64,000 nucleotides of DNA. Origin: Legionella anisa. Lineage in GTDB: Bacteria > Pseudomonadota > Gammaproteobacteria > Legionellales > Legionellaceae. Made by a program: the position numbers and the translations under genes. The stretch's first letter is position 1; each line of letters begins with the position of its first letter. The notes under the pieces were generated by a model, which was given only the letters and a program-made list of their open reading frames with translations, was not told where the DNA came from and searched no databases. The stretch lies in assembly GCF_001467525.1 (NCBI RefSeq), contig NZ_LNXS01000053.1, forward strand, positions 48,393-112,392, in the 5' to 3' direction. Shown one piece after another: positions 16,105-26,585 of the stretch.

Positions 16105-17229
16105 TCATGTAGAAAGAAGGACAATCCTTTTGCGAAAATACATTAATGTGGTCATGAAAAAAATAGAGCCTATTATTGCAAGCGTCAGAAATTGCGGCCA
16201 CACGATACCAAACCCTGCCCCTCTAAATAAAATCGATTGAGCAAGCATCACAAAGTGAGTGTTAGGCGCAACCAGCATCATGGTCTGGACAAATTCAGGC
16301 ATGCTCTCACGAGGGGTCAATCCACCTGAAAGCATTTCTAGCGGGAGAAGTACCAGAATCAATAAGATACCAAATTGAGGCATGGAGCGGGTGATGGTTC
16401 CCATAAAAATACCTATTGACGTTGTAGCGAACAAATTGATTGCCGCACCAAGCAAAAACAGAAGAATTGAACCCTCAATGGGGGCAGAGAGTAACCCTTG
16501 TACCACTGTAATAAGCGAAACAGCACAAACGATGAGTACAATGGAAGCCATTGCCCAAATTTTGCTGGCCATGATTTCAAATGGCGTGACTGGCATCACT
16601 AATAAATGTTCAATTGTTCCATGTTCGCGCTCCCGAAGTAATGCGGCACCCGTTAGCACAATGGATAACATCGTTACATTATTAATCAACTCCATTAAGG
16701 CACCAAACCAGATCTTAGTTAATGTCGGGTTAAATCGAACGCGGACTGCAAGATCAACAGGCGGAGTTTCCACAGAACGATAATGTTCGACAAATTCATT
16801 GATCTCCCTCTCAATAATAGTTTGAATGTAGGCTGTTCCTGTGAACGCCTGACTCATGCGTGTAGCATCAATATTCAGTTGAAGGGTTGGCTTTCGCCCG
16901 GACAAAAGATTCCGTTGAAAATCAGGCGGGATATTTAAACCAAAGGTATATAAGCCTTCATCCATGCCCGAATCCATCTTTGCTTGTGAGGTGGTCACGT
17001 ATTTTATAAATTGTGGGGGATAAAAAGCATCCCTGATACGTTGTGAAACAGCGGATTGATCGAGATCAACAATGACAATCGGTGCTTTGTGCAGCATTTC
17101 GGGCATGGCTGTGGCTGTTGTATAGATTTGTACAGTAAATGCAAAGACGATCAGTGCTATCATAATTGGGTCACGAAGCAAACTTCGATATTCCTTAAAC
17201 CCAAGTTGCACAATATTACTTATTGTCAC
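16105..17229 (-). CDS. yhhJ: ABC-2 type exporter permease, YhhJ-like
   Basis: The 374-residue protein has one N-terminal membrane helix (PIMIALIVFAFTVQIYTTAT), a large periplasmic region of about 150 residues, and five C-terminal helices. REREHGTIEHLLVMPVTPFE is the conserved signature of the DrrB/YhhJ branch of ABC-2 permeases. It starts with GTG directly after the TAA of the fused ATPase gene, with CAGGAGCG as ribosome site inside that gene, so the two are coupled. Length and partner match E. coli YhhJ. It probably pairs with the fused subunit as the export channel; the substrate is unknown. Confidence 0.9.
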   Translation of the reverse strand: MTISNIVQLGFKEYRSLLRDPIMIALIVFAFTVQIYTTATAMPEMLHKAPIVIVDLDQSAVSQRIRDAFYPPQFIKYVTTSQAKMDSGMDEGLYTFGLNIPPDFQRNLLSGRKPTLQLNIDATRMSQAFTGTAYIQTIIEREINEFVEHYRSVETPPVDLAVRVRFNPTLTKIWFGALMELINNVTMLSIVLTGAALLREREHGTIEHLLVMPVTPFEIMASKIWAMASIVLIVCAVSLITVVQGLLSAPIEGSILLFLLGAAINLFATTSIGIFMGTITRSMPQFGILLILVLLPLEMLSGGLTPRESMPEFVQTMMLVAPNTHFVMLAQSILFRGAGFGIVWPQFLTLAIIGSIFFMTTLMYFRKRIVLLST

Positions 17230-20001
17230 TTAGCGCTCCTGTTTTTTTAAAAATAAAAGACAACACCCAAGCAATACCGGCAAGGTGATGAGTAAATATA
17301 AAAAAGGATGGAGCAAATCTTGAAAACTCAGTGCCTTGGAAAAAGTACCTCGCGAAATCGTAAGAAAATGCGTTACCGGATAGATTTGGCCTATCATTGC
17401 TCCCAATCCTTCCAAAGAGGATACCGGCTCTATCATGCCAGAAAACTGGGTGGCTGGAAGAAGCGTCAGTATTGCAGTTCCAAACAATGCCGCCACTTGG
17501 CTTTTCATAAAAGTGGAGATTAGAAATCCCATCGAAGTGGAAAGAGTAACGTAGATTAAAGCACTAAAGAAAAGGATGGAAAAACTTCCTTTGATCGGTA
17601 CATCAAATAAATAAATGGACAAGGCGATTAGCAATAGAAAATTAAATACGGCCAAAATCACATAAGGTATCAATTTTCCCAAAAGAAACTCAAGTTTAGT
17701 AATGGGCGTCACGTATAAATTAACGATGGATCCCAGCTCTTTTTCTCGCACCACAGAAAGTGCCATCAACATCGCCGGGATTAACATCAATAGGATAGGA
17801 ATGACGGCTGGAACCATGGCAGGTAAACTTTTCACATCCGGGTTATAACGAAAACGAGGCTCAATATTGAAGAACTCCTCCGATTTTTGATGAGTCAAAT
17901 AAGGCCAACTATTCACTAACCAATGCTGATGCATTCCATACACATAACTCTGAATGGTTTCTGCACGGGTAGGCATTGCTCCATCAATCCATGCCCCAAC
18001 TTGTACGGGAGTCTCTTTATTGATGTCACGGGCAAACCCACTTGGGATTTCCAATGCCAAGCTTAATTTTCCGCTTCGCATACGTTGATCCATTTCTTTA
18101 TAATCCAAGATGGGAGGGAGTTCTTTAAAATAGTGCGAGCTGGCTATATTAAGAACATAAGCGTGGCTGGCATTCGTTTGATCCCGATCAAGAACTGCAA
18201 AGGTTAACTGTTCGATATCCAGAGTAACTCCATAACTCATAATGATCATCAGTAGAATGCTTCCCAAAAGCGCAAGAGTTGCACGAATTGGATCGCGTAT
18301 CAGTTCGAGCGCTTCACGACGGCTGTAGCTGAACATGCGTCTGATGTTGAAATATTTTTTTGCAGGAATGATTTTGGGGTGTTCAGATAAAGAGCTCATG
18401 ATTGGTTTTGCAGGATGTTGCCCTGAAGGATTCACCTCCTTCTTCTTCATGGCCTCTTCTAGATAGCTGATAAAGGCTTCTTCTAGCGAAGAGGCTTGTC
18501 TTTGTTGGATGAGTTTGACTGGATTTTCACTAACCAATACTTTACCGGCATGCATCAGCGAAATGCGATCGCAACGTTCTGCCTCATTCATGAAATGGGT
18601 AGAAATAAAAATGGTTACTTTATCCTGTCGGGATAAATCAAGCATTAATTGCCAAAATATATCGCGAGCAACCGGATCAACACCAGAAGTCGGTTCATCA
18701 AGAATGAGTATATCGGGTTGATGGATAATGGCTACAGCAAGAGAAAGCCTTTGACGAAGACCTAGTGGTAATGAGTCAGGCCGTTCATTTTCATAGTCAG
18801 ACAAAGAGAATTTTTCGAGCAATTGTTTGATGCGTTTGGGAATGCTATGGGCGGGCAAACGAAACAATTTGGCATGCAACATGAGATTTTGATGAACCGT
18901 TAATTCCGTGTACAGCGAAAAAGATTGGGACATATAGCCAATGCGTTGACGTATCATCAGATCGTTTGAATCAACAGATTGTCCAAATAGCGAAGCTTGA
19001 CCCTCGCTGGCAGGAAGCAGACCGGTTAATATTTTCATAACCGTTGTTTTGCCACAACCATTCGAGCCAAGAAACCCAAAAATTTCGCCACGCTCTATAC
19101 AAAAATTGACGTGGTCTACTGCGACAAAATCACCAAAGCGTTTGGTCAAACCGGTTGCTTCAATAGCTACTTCCGATTTTTGAGTGGATGAGCGGGGTTC
19201 TATTACCATGGGGTGCATTTGTCGCTGCTGCTCGGGTAAGAGGGCAACAAACGCTTCTTCCAGAGAATGAGTACGACTTTGCCTCAACAGGTCACTCATA
19301 GTCCCTGAAGCCAAGACTTTTCCAGCATTCATTGCAACCAGCCAATCAAAACACGCCGCTTCCTCCATGTATGCAGTGGCCACCAGAACACTCATTTTCG
19401 GCATTTCAGCACGCAACGTCTCAATGAGCTCCCAGAATTGACGCCTTGAAAGGGGATCCACTCCTGTCGTAGGCTCATCCAGAATTAACAGATCGGGAGT
19501 GTGAATCAGAGCACAACATAATCCAAGTTTCTGCTTCATCCCTCCAGACAGCTTACCTGCTGGCCTGTCTCGAAAAGGGAATAACCCTGTTCTATCCAAC
19601 AAACGGGTAATGTAGTATTGTCGCACTTCACGGCTATGGCCAAAAAGACTCCCAAAGAAATCGATGTTTTCAAATACTGAAAGGGTAGGATACAGATTTT
19701 TCCCCAAGCCTTGAGGCATATAAGCAATGCGCGTGCAGAGGGCTTCACGATGAGAGCTACTCGCCATATTGCCACCAAGAACAAAAATTTGTCCGCGTTG
19801 AATGACGCGGGCTCCAGCAATGAGTGAAAACAGACTGGATTTTCCAACACCATCTGGCCCAATGAAGCCAACAATACAACCAGAAGGCAGTTTAAGAGTA
19901 ATGTTATCCAGGGCACAAGTTTTACCATACCACAAACTCAGGTTATTGATTTCACAAACCGGTTTTTCAACCCCATTATTGGAGGCCTTGTTATTTGACA
20001 T
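17230..20001 (-). CDS. rbbA: Fused ABC transporter: two ATPase domains plus permease (RbbA/YhiH-like)
   Basis: The 923-residue protein has two nucleotide-binding domains followed by an ABC-2 membrane domain. Domain 1 (about 13-255) has [25 protein letters not shown] and [13 protein letters not shown]. Domain 2 (about 280-505) has [10 protein letters not shown], a diverged signature [15 protein letters not shown] in place of LSGG, and [13 protein letters not shown]. The permease half (about 555-920) has [19 protein letters not shown]. The layout and length match E. coli RbbA (911 residues), first described as a ribosome-associated ATPase and genetically an exporter component. It overlaps the upstream fusion-protein gene by 11 bases. 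Confidence 0.92.
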   Translation of the reverse strand: MSNNKASNNGVEKPVCEINNLSLWYGKTCALDNITLKLPSGCIVGFIGPDGVGKSSLFSLIAGARVIQRGQIFVLGGNMASSSHREALCTRIAYMPQGLGKNLYPTLSVFENIDFFGSLFGHSREVRQYYITRLLDRTGLFPFRDRPAGKLSGGMKQKLGLCCALIHTPDLLILDEPTTGVDPLSRRQFWELIETLRAEMPKMSVLVATAYMEEAACFDWLVAMNAGKVLASGTMSDLLRQSRTHSLEEAFVALLPEQQRQMHPMVIEPRSSTQKSEVAIEATGLTKRFGDFVAVDHVNFCIERGEIFGFLGSNGCGKTTVMKILTGLLPASEGQASLFGQSVDSNDLMIRQRIGYMSQSFSLYTELTVHQNLMLHAKLFRLPAHSIPKRIKQLLEKFSLSDYENERPDSLPLGLRQRLSLAVAIIHQPDILILDEPTSGVDPVARDIFWQLMLDLSRQDKVTIFISTHFMNEAERCDRISLMHAGKVLVSENPVKLIQQRQASSLEEAFISYLEEAMKKKEVNPSGQHPAKPIMSSLSEHPKIIPAKKYFNIRRMFSYSRREALELIRDPIRATLALLGSILLMIIMSYGVTLDIEQLTFAVLDRDQTNASHAYVLNIASSHYFKELPPILDYKEMDQRMRSGKLSLALEIPSGFARDINKETPVQVGAWIDGAMPTRAETIQSYVYGMHQHWLVNSWPYLTHQKSEEFFNIEPRFRYNPDVKSLPAMVPAVIPILLMLIPAMLMALSVVREKELGSIVNLYVTPITKLEFLLGKLIPYVILAVFNFLLLIALSIYLFDVPIKGSFSILFFSALIYVTLSTSMGFLISTFMKSQVAALFGTAILTLLPATQFSGMIEPVSSLEGLGAMIGQIYPVTHFLTISRGTFSKALSFQDLLHPFLYLLITLPVLLGCCLLFLKKQER

Positions 20002-21070
20002 TTATTTTAACTTCCAACGCCGCGGGCCATTTGCTTTTGGGATCTAATTGAACATAAGCCATCCCTGGCAGCCCTGTCTTGACTAAGGCGATATATTTTT
20101 TCAGCAATTCAGGTGCAATACGGGCTTTAACACGGAACATCAGTTTTTCTCGTTCACTGGCCGTTTCTACGGCTTTAGGTGTGAATTGCGCCACACTGGC
20201 GACAAAAGTCACCTTAGCCGGTATCACATAGTTGGGTGCCGCATCAAGAATTAAATGAACTGGTGCGCCGATTTGTACTTTACCTGCTTGCTCTGTTGGA
20301 AGAAAAAAAACCATATACACATCACTTAAGTCAACCATGTTCAATACTCTGCCTCCTGCGCTGAGCACTTCTCCTGGTTGCGCAACCCGAAACTGGATAC
20401 GTCCATCACAGGGAGCGATTAAAGTGCTGTCGTTGATATCTGCTGATATACGCTCGATGGTCGCTTGGGTCGCATCGACAGAGGACTCTACGGCGACAAC
20501 TTCTGCCTCAGCAGTTGCAATCGATGCATCAGCGGAAGCAACATGCGCTTTGGCAGCATGGAGAGTGGCTTGTGCGCTATAGAAATGAGCACGGGCCTCA
20601 TCAAGACTATCCAGTGACGCAGCCCCTTTAGTGACCAATTTTTCAGTACGGGAAAGGCGTTTTTGCGCCAAATCGAGCTCTGCTTCGCGTTGAGCAACGG
20701 TAGCTAATGCGGCTTCTTTTTCACTTTTTCGTTGAATGACCTGATTTTTGGCACTAATGACTTTGCTCTTGGCTTCTTTATTCTGTGCTTTGGCTTCTCT
20801 AAGCTGTGCTTCTAATACTTCCGTATCCATTTTAGCCAGAACTTGACCTGATTTTACAAAGTCACCTTCATCCACCAGGATGGTTTCTATTCGTCCAGGA
20901 ATTTTGGTTGCAATATCAATCTCTACGGCTTCAATACGCCCATTACCACTGGCAAAACCTTCTCCCATTGGATTGGGGTGATAATAATACCAAAAAATGG
21001 GTATTAGCATAAGGCATAAACCGCCAATAACAATTCCCCATAACCATTTTTGTTTCCTTCCGACGGCCAT
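19991..21070 (-). CDS. yhiI: HlyD-family membrane fusion protein (YhiI-like)
   Basis: The protein has one N-terminal membrane helix ([20 protein letters not shown]), a lipoyl-like barrel half ([20 protein letters not shown]), a long coiled coil from about residue 85 to 205, and the second barrel half ([20 protein letters not shown]). It spans the periplasm and couples the inner-membrane exporter to an outer-membrane channel. I chose the ATG at 21068-21070 because AGGA lies five bases upstream; an ATG and a TTG further upstream are possible. It is the first gene of the operon with the RbbA-like and YhhJ-like subunits. The NodT-type channel at 23.6 kb is a possible partner. Confidence 0.92.
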   Translation of the reverse strand: MAVGRKQKWLWGIVIGGLCLMLIPIFWYYYHPNPMGEGFASGNGRIEAVEIDIATKIPGRIETILVDEGDFVKSGQVLAKMDTEVLEAQLREAKAQNKEAKSKVISAKNQVIQRKSEKEAALATVAQREAELDLAQKRLSRTEKLVTKGAASLDSLDEARAHFYSAQATLHAAKAHVASADASIATAEAEVVAVESSVDATQATIERISADINDSTLIAPCDGRIQFRVAQPGEVLSAGGRVLNMVDLSDVYMVFFLPTEQAGKVQIGAPVHLILDAAPNYVIPAKVTFVASVAQFTPKAVETASEREKLMFRVKARIAPELLKKYIALVKTGLPGMAYVQLDPKSKWPAALEVKINVK

Positions 21071-21207
21071 GTTCATCCTTATTTTCAATAATCTCTTTTA
21101 ATGTACCGGTATGAGGTGCATTCCAAAGTCCGCACGTTGTTTGGCATAAAACTGATTTAAGTTATTTTTGCTATATTAAAATTAATTCACTTAATGATTT
21201 AAGACAA

Positions 21208-22053
21208 ATGTATTTTACACTCATTATGATTATTATAGGGATTTTTTTCCTTTTAGGAGGAGCCATCGTGGTTTGGCCGCTTATCAAAAAAGCATCGTAT
21301 TATCATTACCAATGGATAGCCAATCTTGTGCTTATTTGTTTTTTTATAGGCAGTTTTCTTTTTGCCATTGTCTACACCCTTTTGATTAATGAGTTTTTTA
21401 CGAATTATTTTTACGCCACCCTTTTTTTATTAGGGGGTTTTTATGTGTTTTGGATGAGTTATTTGAGTTCAAAAACGATTGAAAAAATCAAAACCATGGA
21501 TAATTTGAAGTTAGAATATGAAAAAATTCGTTATAATGCAGAACACGATAAACTCACCGGATGCTTCAATCGTCATTATTTAATGGAAATTTTGGACAAT
21601 CGCTTTAGAAAAATCAAATTAAACACTGGACAGTTAACGGTCATGTTTGTTGATTTAGATGGGTTTAAGAAAATCAATGATGAATATGGCCATGATTTCG
21701 GGGACCAAATCTTACAGCGCTTTGGTCAATTATTAAAACAACAACTTCGAGAAGAAGACATCATTGCCCGCTATGGTGGCGATGAATTTGTGGTATTGGT
21801 TGAAAACATCCCCTTAACTAAAGCCAAGTCTATCGGACAGAAAATCATTCAAACGACTTCTCGGATTACCAAAGAAAAACTCCCTAATCATTCATCACTT
21901 GGTTGTTCTGTGGGCATCACCCAATTAACCAAGAACTCGTTATCCATCAATAGCGTGCTAAAAAAAGCGGACGACGCCTGCTACAAGGCTAAAAAAAATC
22001 ATGGCAATACCATTTGGGTCGATGACAACATGACCTCTTCATTTCTTGACTGA
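21208..22053 (+). CDS. Membrane-anchored diguanylate cyclase (GGDEF)
   Basis: The 281-residue protein has three N-terminal membrane helices within residues 1-92 and then a complete GGDEF domain: HDKLTGCFNRHYLMEILDNR, FVDLDGFKKINDEYGHDFGD, the active site RYGGDEFVVLV, and SVGITQ. It should make cyclic di-GMP from two GTP at the membrane. No known sensor fold precedes the catalytic domain, so the helices may sense a membrane state. It diverges from the exporter operon on its left. The ATG at 21208 follows an AT-rich region without a strong ribosome site (only AAGAC). Confidence 0.92.
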   Translation: MYFTLIMIIIGIFFLLGGAIVVWPLIKKASYYHYQWIANLVLICFFIGSFLFAIVYTLLINEFFTNYFYATLFLLGGFYVFWMSYLSSKTIEKIKTMDNLKLEYEKIRYNAEHDKLTGCFNRHYLMEILDNRFRKIKLNTGQLTVMFVDLDGFKKINDEYGHDFGDQILQRFGQLLKQQLREEDIIARYGGDEFVVLVENIPLTKAKSIGQKIIQTTSRITKEKLPNHSSLGCSVGITQLTKNSLSINSVLKKADDACYKAKKNHGNTIWVDDNMTSSFLD

Positions 22054-22095
22054 TAACCCATGACAAATAACATTGATTAATAATCAAGTAGAAAT

Positions 22096-23046
22096 TTAAA
22101 AAAGAAAATATCCTCCTACAGCGAAGATGAGATATAAAAAAACCAAGACGCCGCCCATCCATCGTGATATCCGCTGTGTTAACATAAAAAGAGAGATTAT
22201 GACCATGGTGAACAAGCAAAAAGGCAGATAGAAAATTAATGTTTGCTGATTGACCTTCACGGGTTTTATCATGGCAATAATACCTGCATTAAATAAAAAA
22301 AATGCAAAAATTGAACCGACCACATTACCAAAACTAATTTCCGCTCTTCCTTTAAGTGCTGCAGGCAATTCCCTGGCTATTTCCTCAATACTGACTAAAA
22401 AAGCAAGAATAATCATTCCGAAAAAGGTGCCGGAAAGTCCAAAATATCGAATCATGGTTTTAGATGCCATAACGATGAGCTCACTCCCCACAAGAATGGC
22501 TACTAGAGAGAAGAGAAGTAATCCTAAAGATTTCCACCGTTCTTCTTTTTTGACCGAGTCTATGGTTTCAGAAAGTTCATGAGATGGCTTGATGTCATAC
22601 CCTTTTTTATGGAGCCATAAGAGGTAAAAGACTGAAAGGATAAAGCTTACAAATAAAATCAAGCCATCGATTCTCGAAAGTTCCCCATCTAATGCGAATA
22701 GCCCCCATAGAAGAATAGCTAGGTTAGGTAAAATAAGAATACGTTTTGGTGTTTGCTTAAATGTCATCGGTGCAATTAATGCGGTGATGCCAAAGGCTAG
22801 TGCAATCGCGACCATGGTGGCACCGATGATTGAACCTAAGGCAATGCCTGCCATTTCGTTAAACGCACCGACGGCTCCAATGGCTAAGTTTTCTGGGTCG
22901 AAACCAATAAAAACAACGCTGATGAAAAAAGTAGAAACTCCAAAACTGGCCGAAGTTCCCACGGCTCCTTTCACCAGTTTCTCAGCAAAACAAATCACCA
23001 ATAGAAGTCCTATGATAAAGAGCCCTATGGCCAGAAAAATATTCAA
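22096..23046 (-). CDS. CaCA-superfamily cation exchanger (sodium/calcium exchanger-like)
   Basis: The 316-residue protein has about ten membrane helices in two related halves, each with a divergent alpha-repeat: FIGFDPENLAIGAVGA with IALGSIIGATMVAIALA, and AFLVSIEEIARELPAAL with SFGNVVGSIFAFFLFN. This is the plan of the YrbG/NCX branch. The first repeat has GFDPEN where GTSLPE is usual, so the ion preference may differ from calcium. It lies tail to tail with the diguanylate cyclase gene (42-base gap). The role is probably ion homeostasis, in keeping with the P-type ATPase and NhaA further right. Confidence 0.88.
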   Translation of the reverse strand: MNIFLAIGLFIIGLLLVICFAEKLVKGAVGTSASFGVSTFFISVVFIGFDPENLAIGAVGAFNEMAGIALGSIIGATMVAIALAFGITALIAPMTFKQTPKRILILPNLAILLWGLFALDGELSRIDGLILFVSFILSVFYLLWLHKKGYDIKPSHELSETIDSVKKEERWKSLGLLLFSLVAILVGSELIVMASKTMIRYFGLSGTFFGMIILAFLVSIEEIARELPAALKGRAEISFGNVVGSIFAFFLFNAGIIAMIKPVKVNQQTLIFYLPFCLFTMVIISLFMLTQRISRWMGGVLVFLYLIFAVGGYFLF

Positions 23047-23619
23047 TTTGTTGCTCCAGCAATGGAATTAGGTGTTGCCTTTTCGAGAAAATAAAGAGTT
23101 AATTCTTGTTCTATCACTGCAACTTGTGAATAAATTCTCTAATCGCAGCCACCTTGCATCATAGCTTACTTAATCCAAATAAATAAAGCTTTGCGGAGAA
23201 AGAAGAAGCCATCCGCTCTAATTCACTAATTGAGATAATATTTTAAGCGCTTATCCTCTATCGCTTGATTTTAATTTATGTTAGCATGCTAATTATTAGT
23301 TTGTTAATTGGTTTTTGGAAATGAGGCGCTTCACTCTGTTAGTGCATGAAATTAGCCTTGGTTGGCTCTATTTGCTCGATACAATCTCAAAACAGTTGAA
23401 TTTTGGTCAGGCCCATCGAGCCTGGCTATTCCCCTTCTTAAGGGTAAAAAATCCATTGCTCCTTACGCAGCATCCTACCCTCTTTGAGACGTCAATTAAG
23501 CGACTCAGAGTAGGGCAGGTCATGAATAAATCGTACTTAAAACCTGCTGGGGCAACATCCCTTGATTGTAAGAGAATCCCTATCCACCCTGTGTCCTCCA
23601 GATTGAAATGGAGAAGCAT
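23047..23619. promoter_or_regulatory. Regulatory gap before the efflux genes, with a perfect palindrome
   Basis: This 573-base gap separates the exchanger from the efflux operon. TTAGCATGCTAA at 23281-23292 is a perfect 12-base palindrome followed by AT-rich sequence (TTATTAGTTTGTTAATTGG). MarR-family regulators bind short AT-rich palindromes, and a MarR gene lies in the same operon, so this is a candidate operator. A frame of 102 codons at 23315-23623 has poor support and overlaps the start of the lipoprotein gene. I do not call it. Confidence 0.45.
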
Positions 23620-25047
23620 ATGAAATCCGCTTACCACAAGTTGATTGGGTTAACAGGGGCAATGGCTTTATGCTCATGCACTGTTGGGCCTGATTTTGTA
23701 AGACCCTCACCATTAAGAAACCAAGCCTACACCTCTAAATCAACATATCAATTGGGCAATCAACACGTAGCACTGAAGAATAAAACGTCACGAACCTGGT
23801 GGAAAGAATTTCATTCCCCAGCGCTCAATCACCTGATGGAGCAAGGCATCCAGCATAATTATTCTCTGGCGGCCATGCGAGAATCCTTGGCACAAGCCAA
23901 AGAGTTGGTTGCGGCCTCCCAAGGCCAGTTATGGCCTCAAGCCGGGCTCAATGCGACCGTCGGAAGGCAACAATATGGTCCTGCCACATTTGGACCCGTT
24001 AATCTCCGAATTGAACCCTTTTCCTATTATCAAATAGGTCCTAATGCTTCTTATACGCTCGATGTCTTTGGTGGAACACGTCGCACCATTGAAAAGCAAA
24101 AGGCATTAGCTTTATATCAACAACATGAGCTGGATGCCGCATTTTTGACATTAACCGGTAACATCGCCACAACGTCTTTAACCCTTGCGACAATAAAAGC
24201 ACGCATCGATGTACTTAAGGACATTATCCAGGATGACAAGAAAAATCTACAGCTGATTCAAAAATCCTTTAGTGTGGGTTCGTCTTCTCGAAGTGATGTT
24301 TTAAGCGCGCAAAGCCAGTTAACCAATGATGAAACTTTATTGCCCTCTCTCTATCAACAACTTCGTGTTGCACAAAACACACTCAATGTTCTTTTAGGTA
24401 CACTGCCACCGCGTTCACAGAAGGATTTAGTTTTTCAGTTAAAAGACTTTACTTTGCCTAAAAAACTGCCATTAGAACTGCCATCAACGCTTGCTCATAA
24501 AAGGCCGGATATCCTCGCTGCGGAAGCGAGTTTGCATGCAGCCAGTGCGGATGTTGGAATCGCTACGGCACGTCTTTATCCCAACATCACCCTTTCTGCC
24601 ACACTCTTACAGGAGGGAGTAATTCCCAGCGCTCTATCAAGTATTTCTCCTAATGCATGGAGTCTTTTGAGTAATTTAACAACTCCTGTTTTTTCTGGAG
24701 GGACATTGCGTGCACAACGCCGAGCCTCCATCCATGCCTACCAATCGGTTTTGGCTCAATACCAACACATAGTACTTAAAGCATTTTATCAAGTGAGCGA
24801 CCTGTTGTATGCCTTAAAACACGATGCAGAGGAACTTGCATTACAGAAAAAAGCGGTGCTGACCGCCAAAGAGTCTCTACGTGTGGCCAGATTGAGCTTT
24901 ACTGCAGGCGTGGTTGGCGTTTTAGAAGTGCTTGATGCGGAACGATTGTATGCTCAATCGCGTTTGGGCTATGTCAATGCTCAAGCACAAAGGTATCAAG
25001 ACACCATTCAACTGTATCTTGCTTTAGGTGGAGGGCTCTATCCTTAA
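23620..25047 (+). CDS. Outer-membrane efflux lipoprotein, NodT/OprM family
   Basis: The product begins with a lipoprotein signal peptide (LIGLTGAMALCSC, lipidated cysteine just before TVGPDF) and has the duplicated coiled-coil and beta-barrel pattern of TolC-type channels: TRTWWKEFHSPALNHLMEQG, NASYTLDVFGGTRRTIE, FSVGSSSRSDVLSAQSQLTN, HKRPDILAAEASLHAASADV, GIATARLYPNITLSATL and FTAGVVGVLEVLDAER. I chose the ATG at 23620, with GGAG six bases upstream; an ATG 12 bases earlier is possible. It forms the outer-membrane end of the EmrAB-type pump encoded downstream and may also serve the RbbA-type exporter. Confidence 0.94.
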   Translation: MKSAYHKLIGLTGAMALCSCTVGPDFVRPSPLRNQAYTSKSTYQLGNQHVALKNKTSRTWWKEFHSPALNHLMEQGIQHNYSLAAMRESLAQAKELVAASQGQLWPQAGLNATVGRQQYGPATFGPVNLRIEPFSYYQIGPNASYTLDVFGGTRRTIEKQKALALYQQHELDAAFLTLTGNIATTSLTLATIKARIDVLKDIIQDDKKNLQLIQKSFSVGSSSRSDVLSAQSQLTNDETLLPSLYQQLRVAQNTLNVLLGTLPPRSQKDLVFQLKDFTLPKKLPLELPSTLAHKRPDILAAEASLHAASADVGIATARLYPNITLSATLLQEGVIPSALSSISPNAWSLLSNLTTPVFSGGTLRAQRRASIHAYQSVLAQYQHIVLKAFYQVSDLLYALKHDAEELALQKKAVLTAKESLRVARLSFTAGVVGVLEVLDAERLYAQSRLGYVNAQAQRYQDTIQLYLALGGGLYP

Positions 25048-25204
25048 ACCTCGTGCACCTTGTTTATTAGGAATCAATGAGGTGGATTAATGAACTAGCA
25101 AAAATAAGGAATGTGCAAAAAATGGGGGTCATTCGCTCTGTGAATGAATTGAAATACTTTTTCCTTTTTTAACTAAGTCAGAGAAAATTTTAGAATTAAA
25201 TGAA

Positions 25205-25669
25205 ATGAGTTACAAATCATTAGTTAACAACGGGCTATACAATATGAACGCGTTCCCTATGGTATTATATGAAACCGCAGCCACTTGGCGAAATTTACTT
25301 GATAAACGCTTAAAACCATTAGGCCTTAGCCAGGCAAAATGGCGGGCATTGCTCCTTCTCTCCATGACGAAATACCCATTGACACAAATCCAACTTGCTA
25401 AAAAGCTAGGCATTGAGGCGCCGACTATTGTCGGTTTAATCGATCGCCTCACTAAAGAAGGATGGGTGATTCGACAAGATGCAGACTACGATCGCCGCGT
25501 CAAAGTCATCTGCCTTACTGAAAAAGCCACATTGACTCTTGACCAGATACAAAATACCGCAGAGGAACTTTCTAAGGAATTACTTGCTCCTTTATCTGAA
25601 GCAGAATTAGAAGCATGTATTGCCACACTACAAAAAATTAAGAAAACCGCCGAGGAATCTTATGAATAA
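25205..25669 (+). CDS. MarR-family transcriptional regulator
   Basis: The 154-residue product has the winged helix of MarR proteins: LGLSQAKWRALLLLSMTKYP, LTQIQLAKKLGIEAPTIVGL, and DRLTKEGWVIRQDADYDRR with the conserved wing arginines, flanked by dimerisation helices. Such regulators usually repress the neighbouring pump genes and release DNA when a toxic compound binds. The stop overlaps the start of the membrane fusion protein gene by eight bases, so the regulator is co-expressed with the pump. Another ATG at 25244 is possible. The palindrome at 23281 is a candidate operator. Confidence 0.93.
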   Translation: MSYKSLVNNGLYNMNAFPMVLYETAATWRNLLDKRLKPLGLSQAKWRALLLLSMTKYPLTQIQLAKKLGIEAPTIVGLIDRLTKEGWVIRQDADYDRRVKVICLTEKATLTLDQIQNTAEELSKELLAPLSEAELEACIATLQKIKKTAEESYE

Positions 25670-26585
25670 CCCAACCCTTCTGAAGAAATCAATCCTGCAC
25701 AAGTGGCGCAATAAAACGCATTCATGGAAACGTTTTCTAATCGTCTTAAGTCTCACATTAATCACCTTAGCCAGCATTTATTTCTGGACTCTTGCTCAAC
25801 GGTATGTCAGTACAGAAGATGCCTATATTAATGGAAATGTAGTCCAAATTGCATCCCGAGTAACCGGCCCGGTAAAACACCTCTATGTGGAGAACAATCA
25901 ATTTGTTGAAAAAGGGCAACTGCTGTTTGAGTTAGACCGCACGCCTTTTGAAGTCGCAGTGGAACAAGCTGAGGCCCAATATCTCATTGATAAGACCAAT
26001 CTGCAACATGCCGAAGCCACTTCCATTCGAACCCGAGAGTTAGTCAAAAGCGAAGTGATGTCTCGTCAAGCCGGAGATGATGTTAAAGCAAAACTTAAAA
26101 GCGCCAAAGCAGCTTTGAGACTTTCAGAAGCCAAACTCAAAGAAGCCAAATTGAGACTATCCTATGCCCGTGTGCTCGCTCCAACAAGTGGTTGGGTGAG
26201 CAACCTGTCTCTCAGGGTGGGCAATGTCGTTTCAGAAAACCAGCCCCTGTTTGCGATGATTGATGACACCACCTTTTGGGTGGATGCTAATTTTAAAGAA
26301 ACAGAACTGGAACACATCCAACCAAATCAACGAGCAACCATTAAAATCGACATGTATCCCCATAAACAATTCATTGGGGTGGTCAACAGCATTAGCGGTG
26401 GAAGCGGCACGGCGTTTTCATTAATGCCACCACAAAATGCCACTGGAAACTGGGTCAAAGTAACACAACGCGTCCCTGTCCGCGTGCAAATCATCAAACC
26501 GGACTCCCAATATCCTTTGCGCCTGGGCACTTCAGCCAAGGTATCCATCGATTTACAGTCCAAGCAAGTGAGTAAAACCTCATGA
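25662..26585 (+). CDS. emrA: EmrA-like membrane fusion protein
   Basis: After one N-terminal membrane helix (FLIVLSLTLITLASIYFW) come the lipoyl halves (YVSTEDAYINGNVVQIASRV and YARVLAPTSGWVSNLSLRVG), a short helical hairpin between them, and a barrel with FWVDANFKETELEHIQPNQR. This is the EmrA/HlyD pattern. The ATG at 25662 has GAGGA upstream inside the marR gene. The gene overlaps the following EmrB-type gene by four bases (ATGA), typical of tight coupling. It bridges the MFS pump to the NodT-type channel. Confidence 0.95.
   Translation: MNNPTLLKKSILHKWRNKTHSWKRFLIVLSLTLITLASIYFWTLAQRYVSTEDAYINGNVVQIASRVTGPVKHLYVENNQFVEKGQLLFELDRTPFEVAVEQAEAQYLIDKTNLQHAEATSIRTRELVKSEVMSRQAGDDVKAKLKSAKAALRLSEAKLKEAKLRLSYARVLAPTSGWVSNLSLRVGNVVSENQPLFAMIDDTTFWVDANFKETELEHIQPNQRATIKIDMYPHKQFIGVVNSISGGSGTAFSLMPPQNATGNWVKVTQRVPVRVQIIKPDSQYPLRLGTSAKVSIDLQSKQVSKTS

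Noticed and set aside
16045..16127. Inverted repeat GGATTGTCC/GGACAATCC at the end of the YhhJ-like gene
   Set aside because: The right arm lies inside the coding end of the permease and the loop is 65 bases, so it is probably coincidental.
16382..16783. 133-codon plus-strand frame opposite the YhhJ-like permease gene
   Set aside because: It is the complement of conserved permease sequence, and its residue pattern is that of an antisense shadow.
23315..23623. Open frame of 102 codons before the outer-membrane lipoprotein gene
   Set aside because: It starts with TTG or a poorly placed ATG, overlaps the well-supported lipoprotein start and has no recognisable motif.
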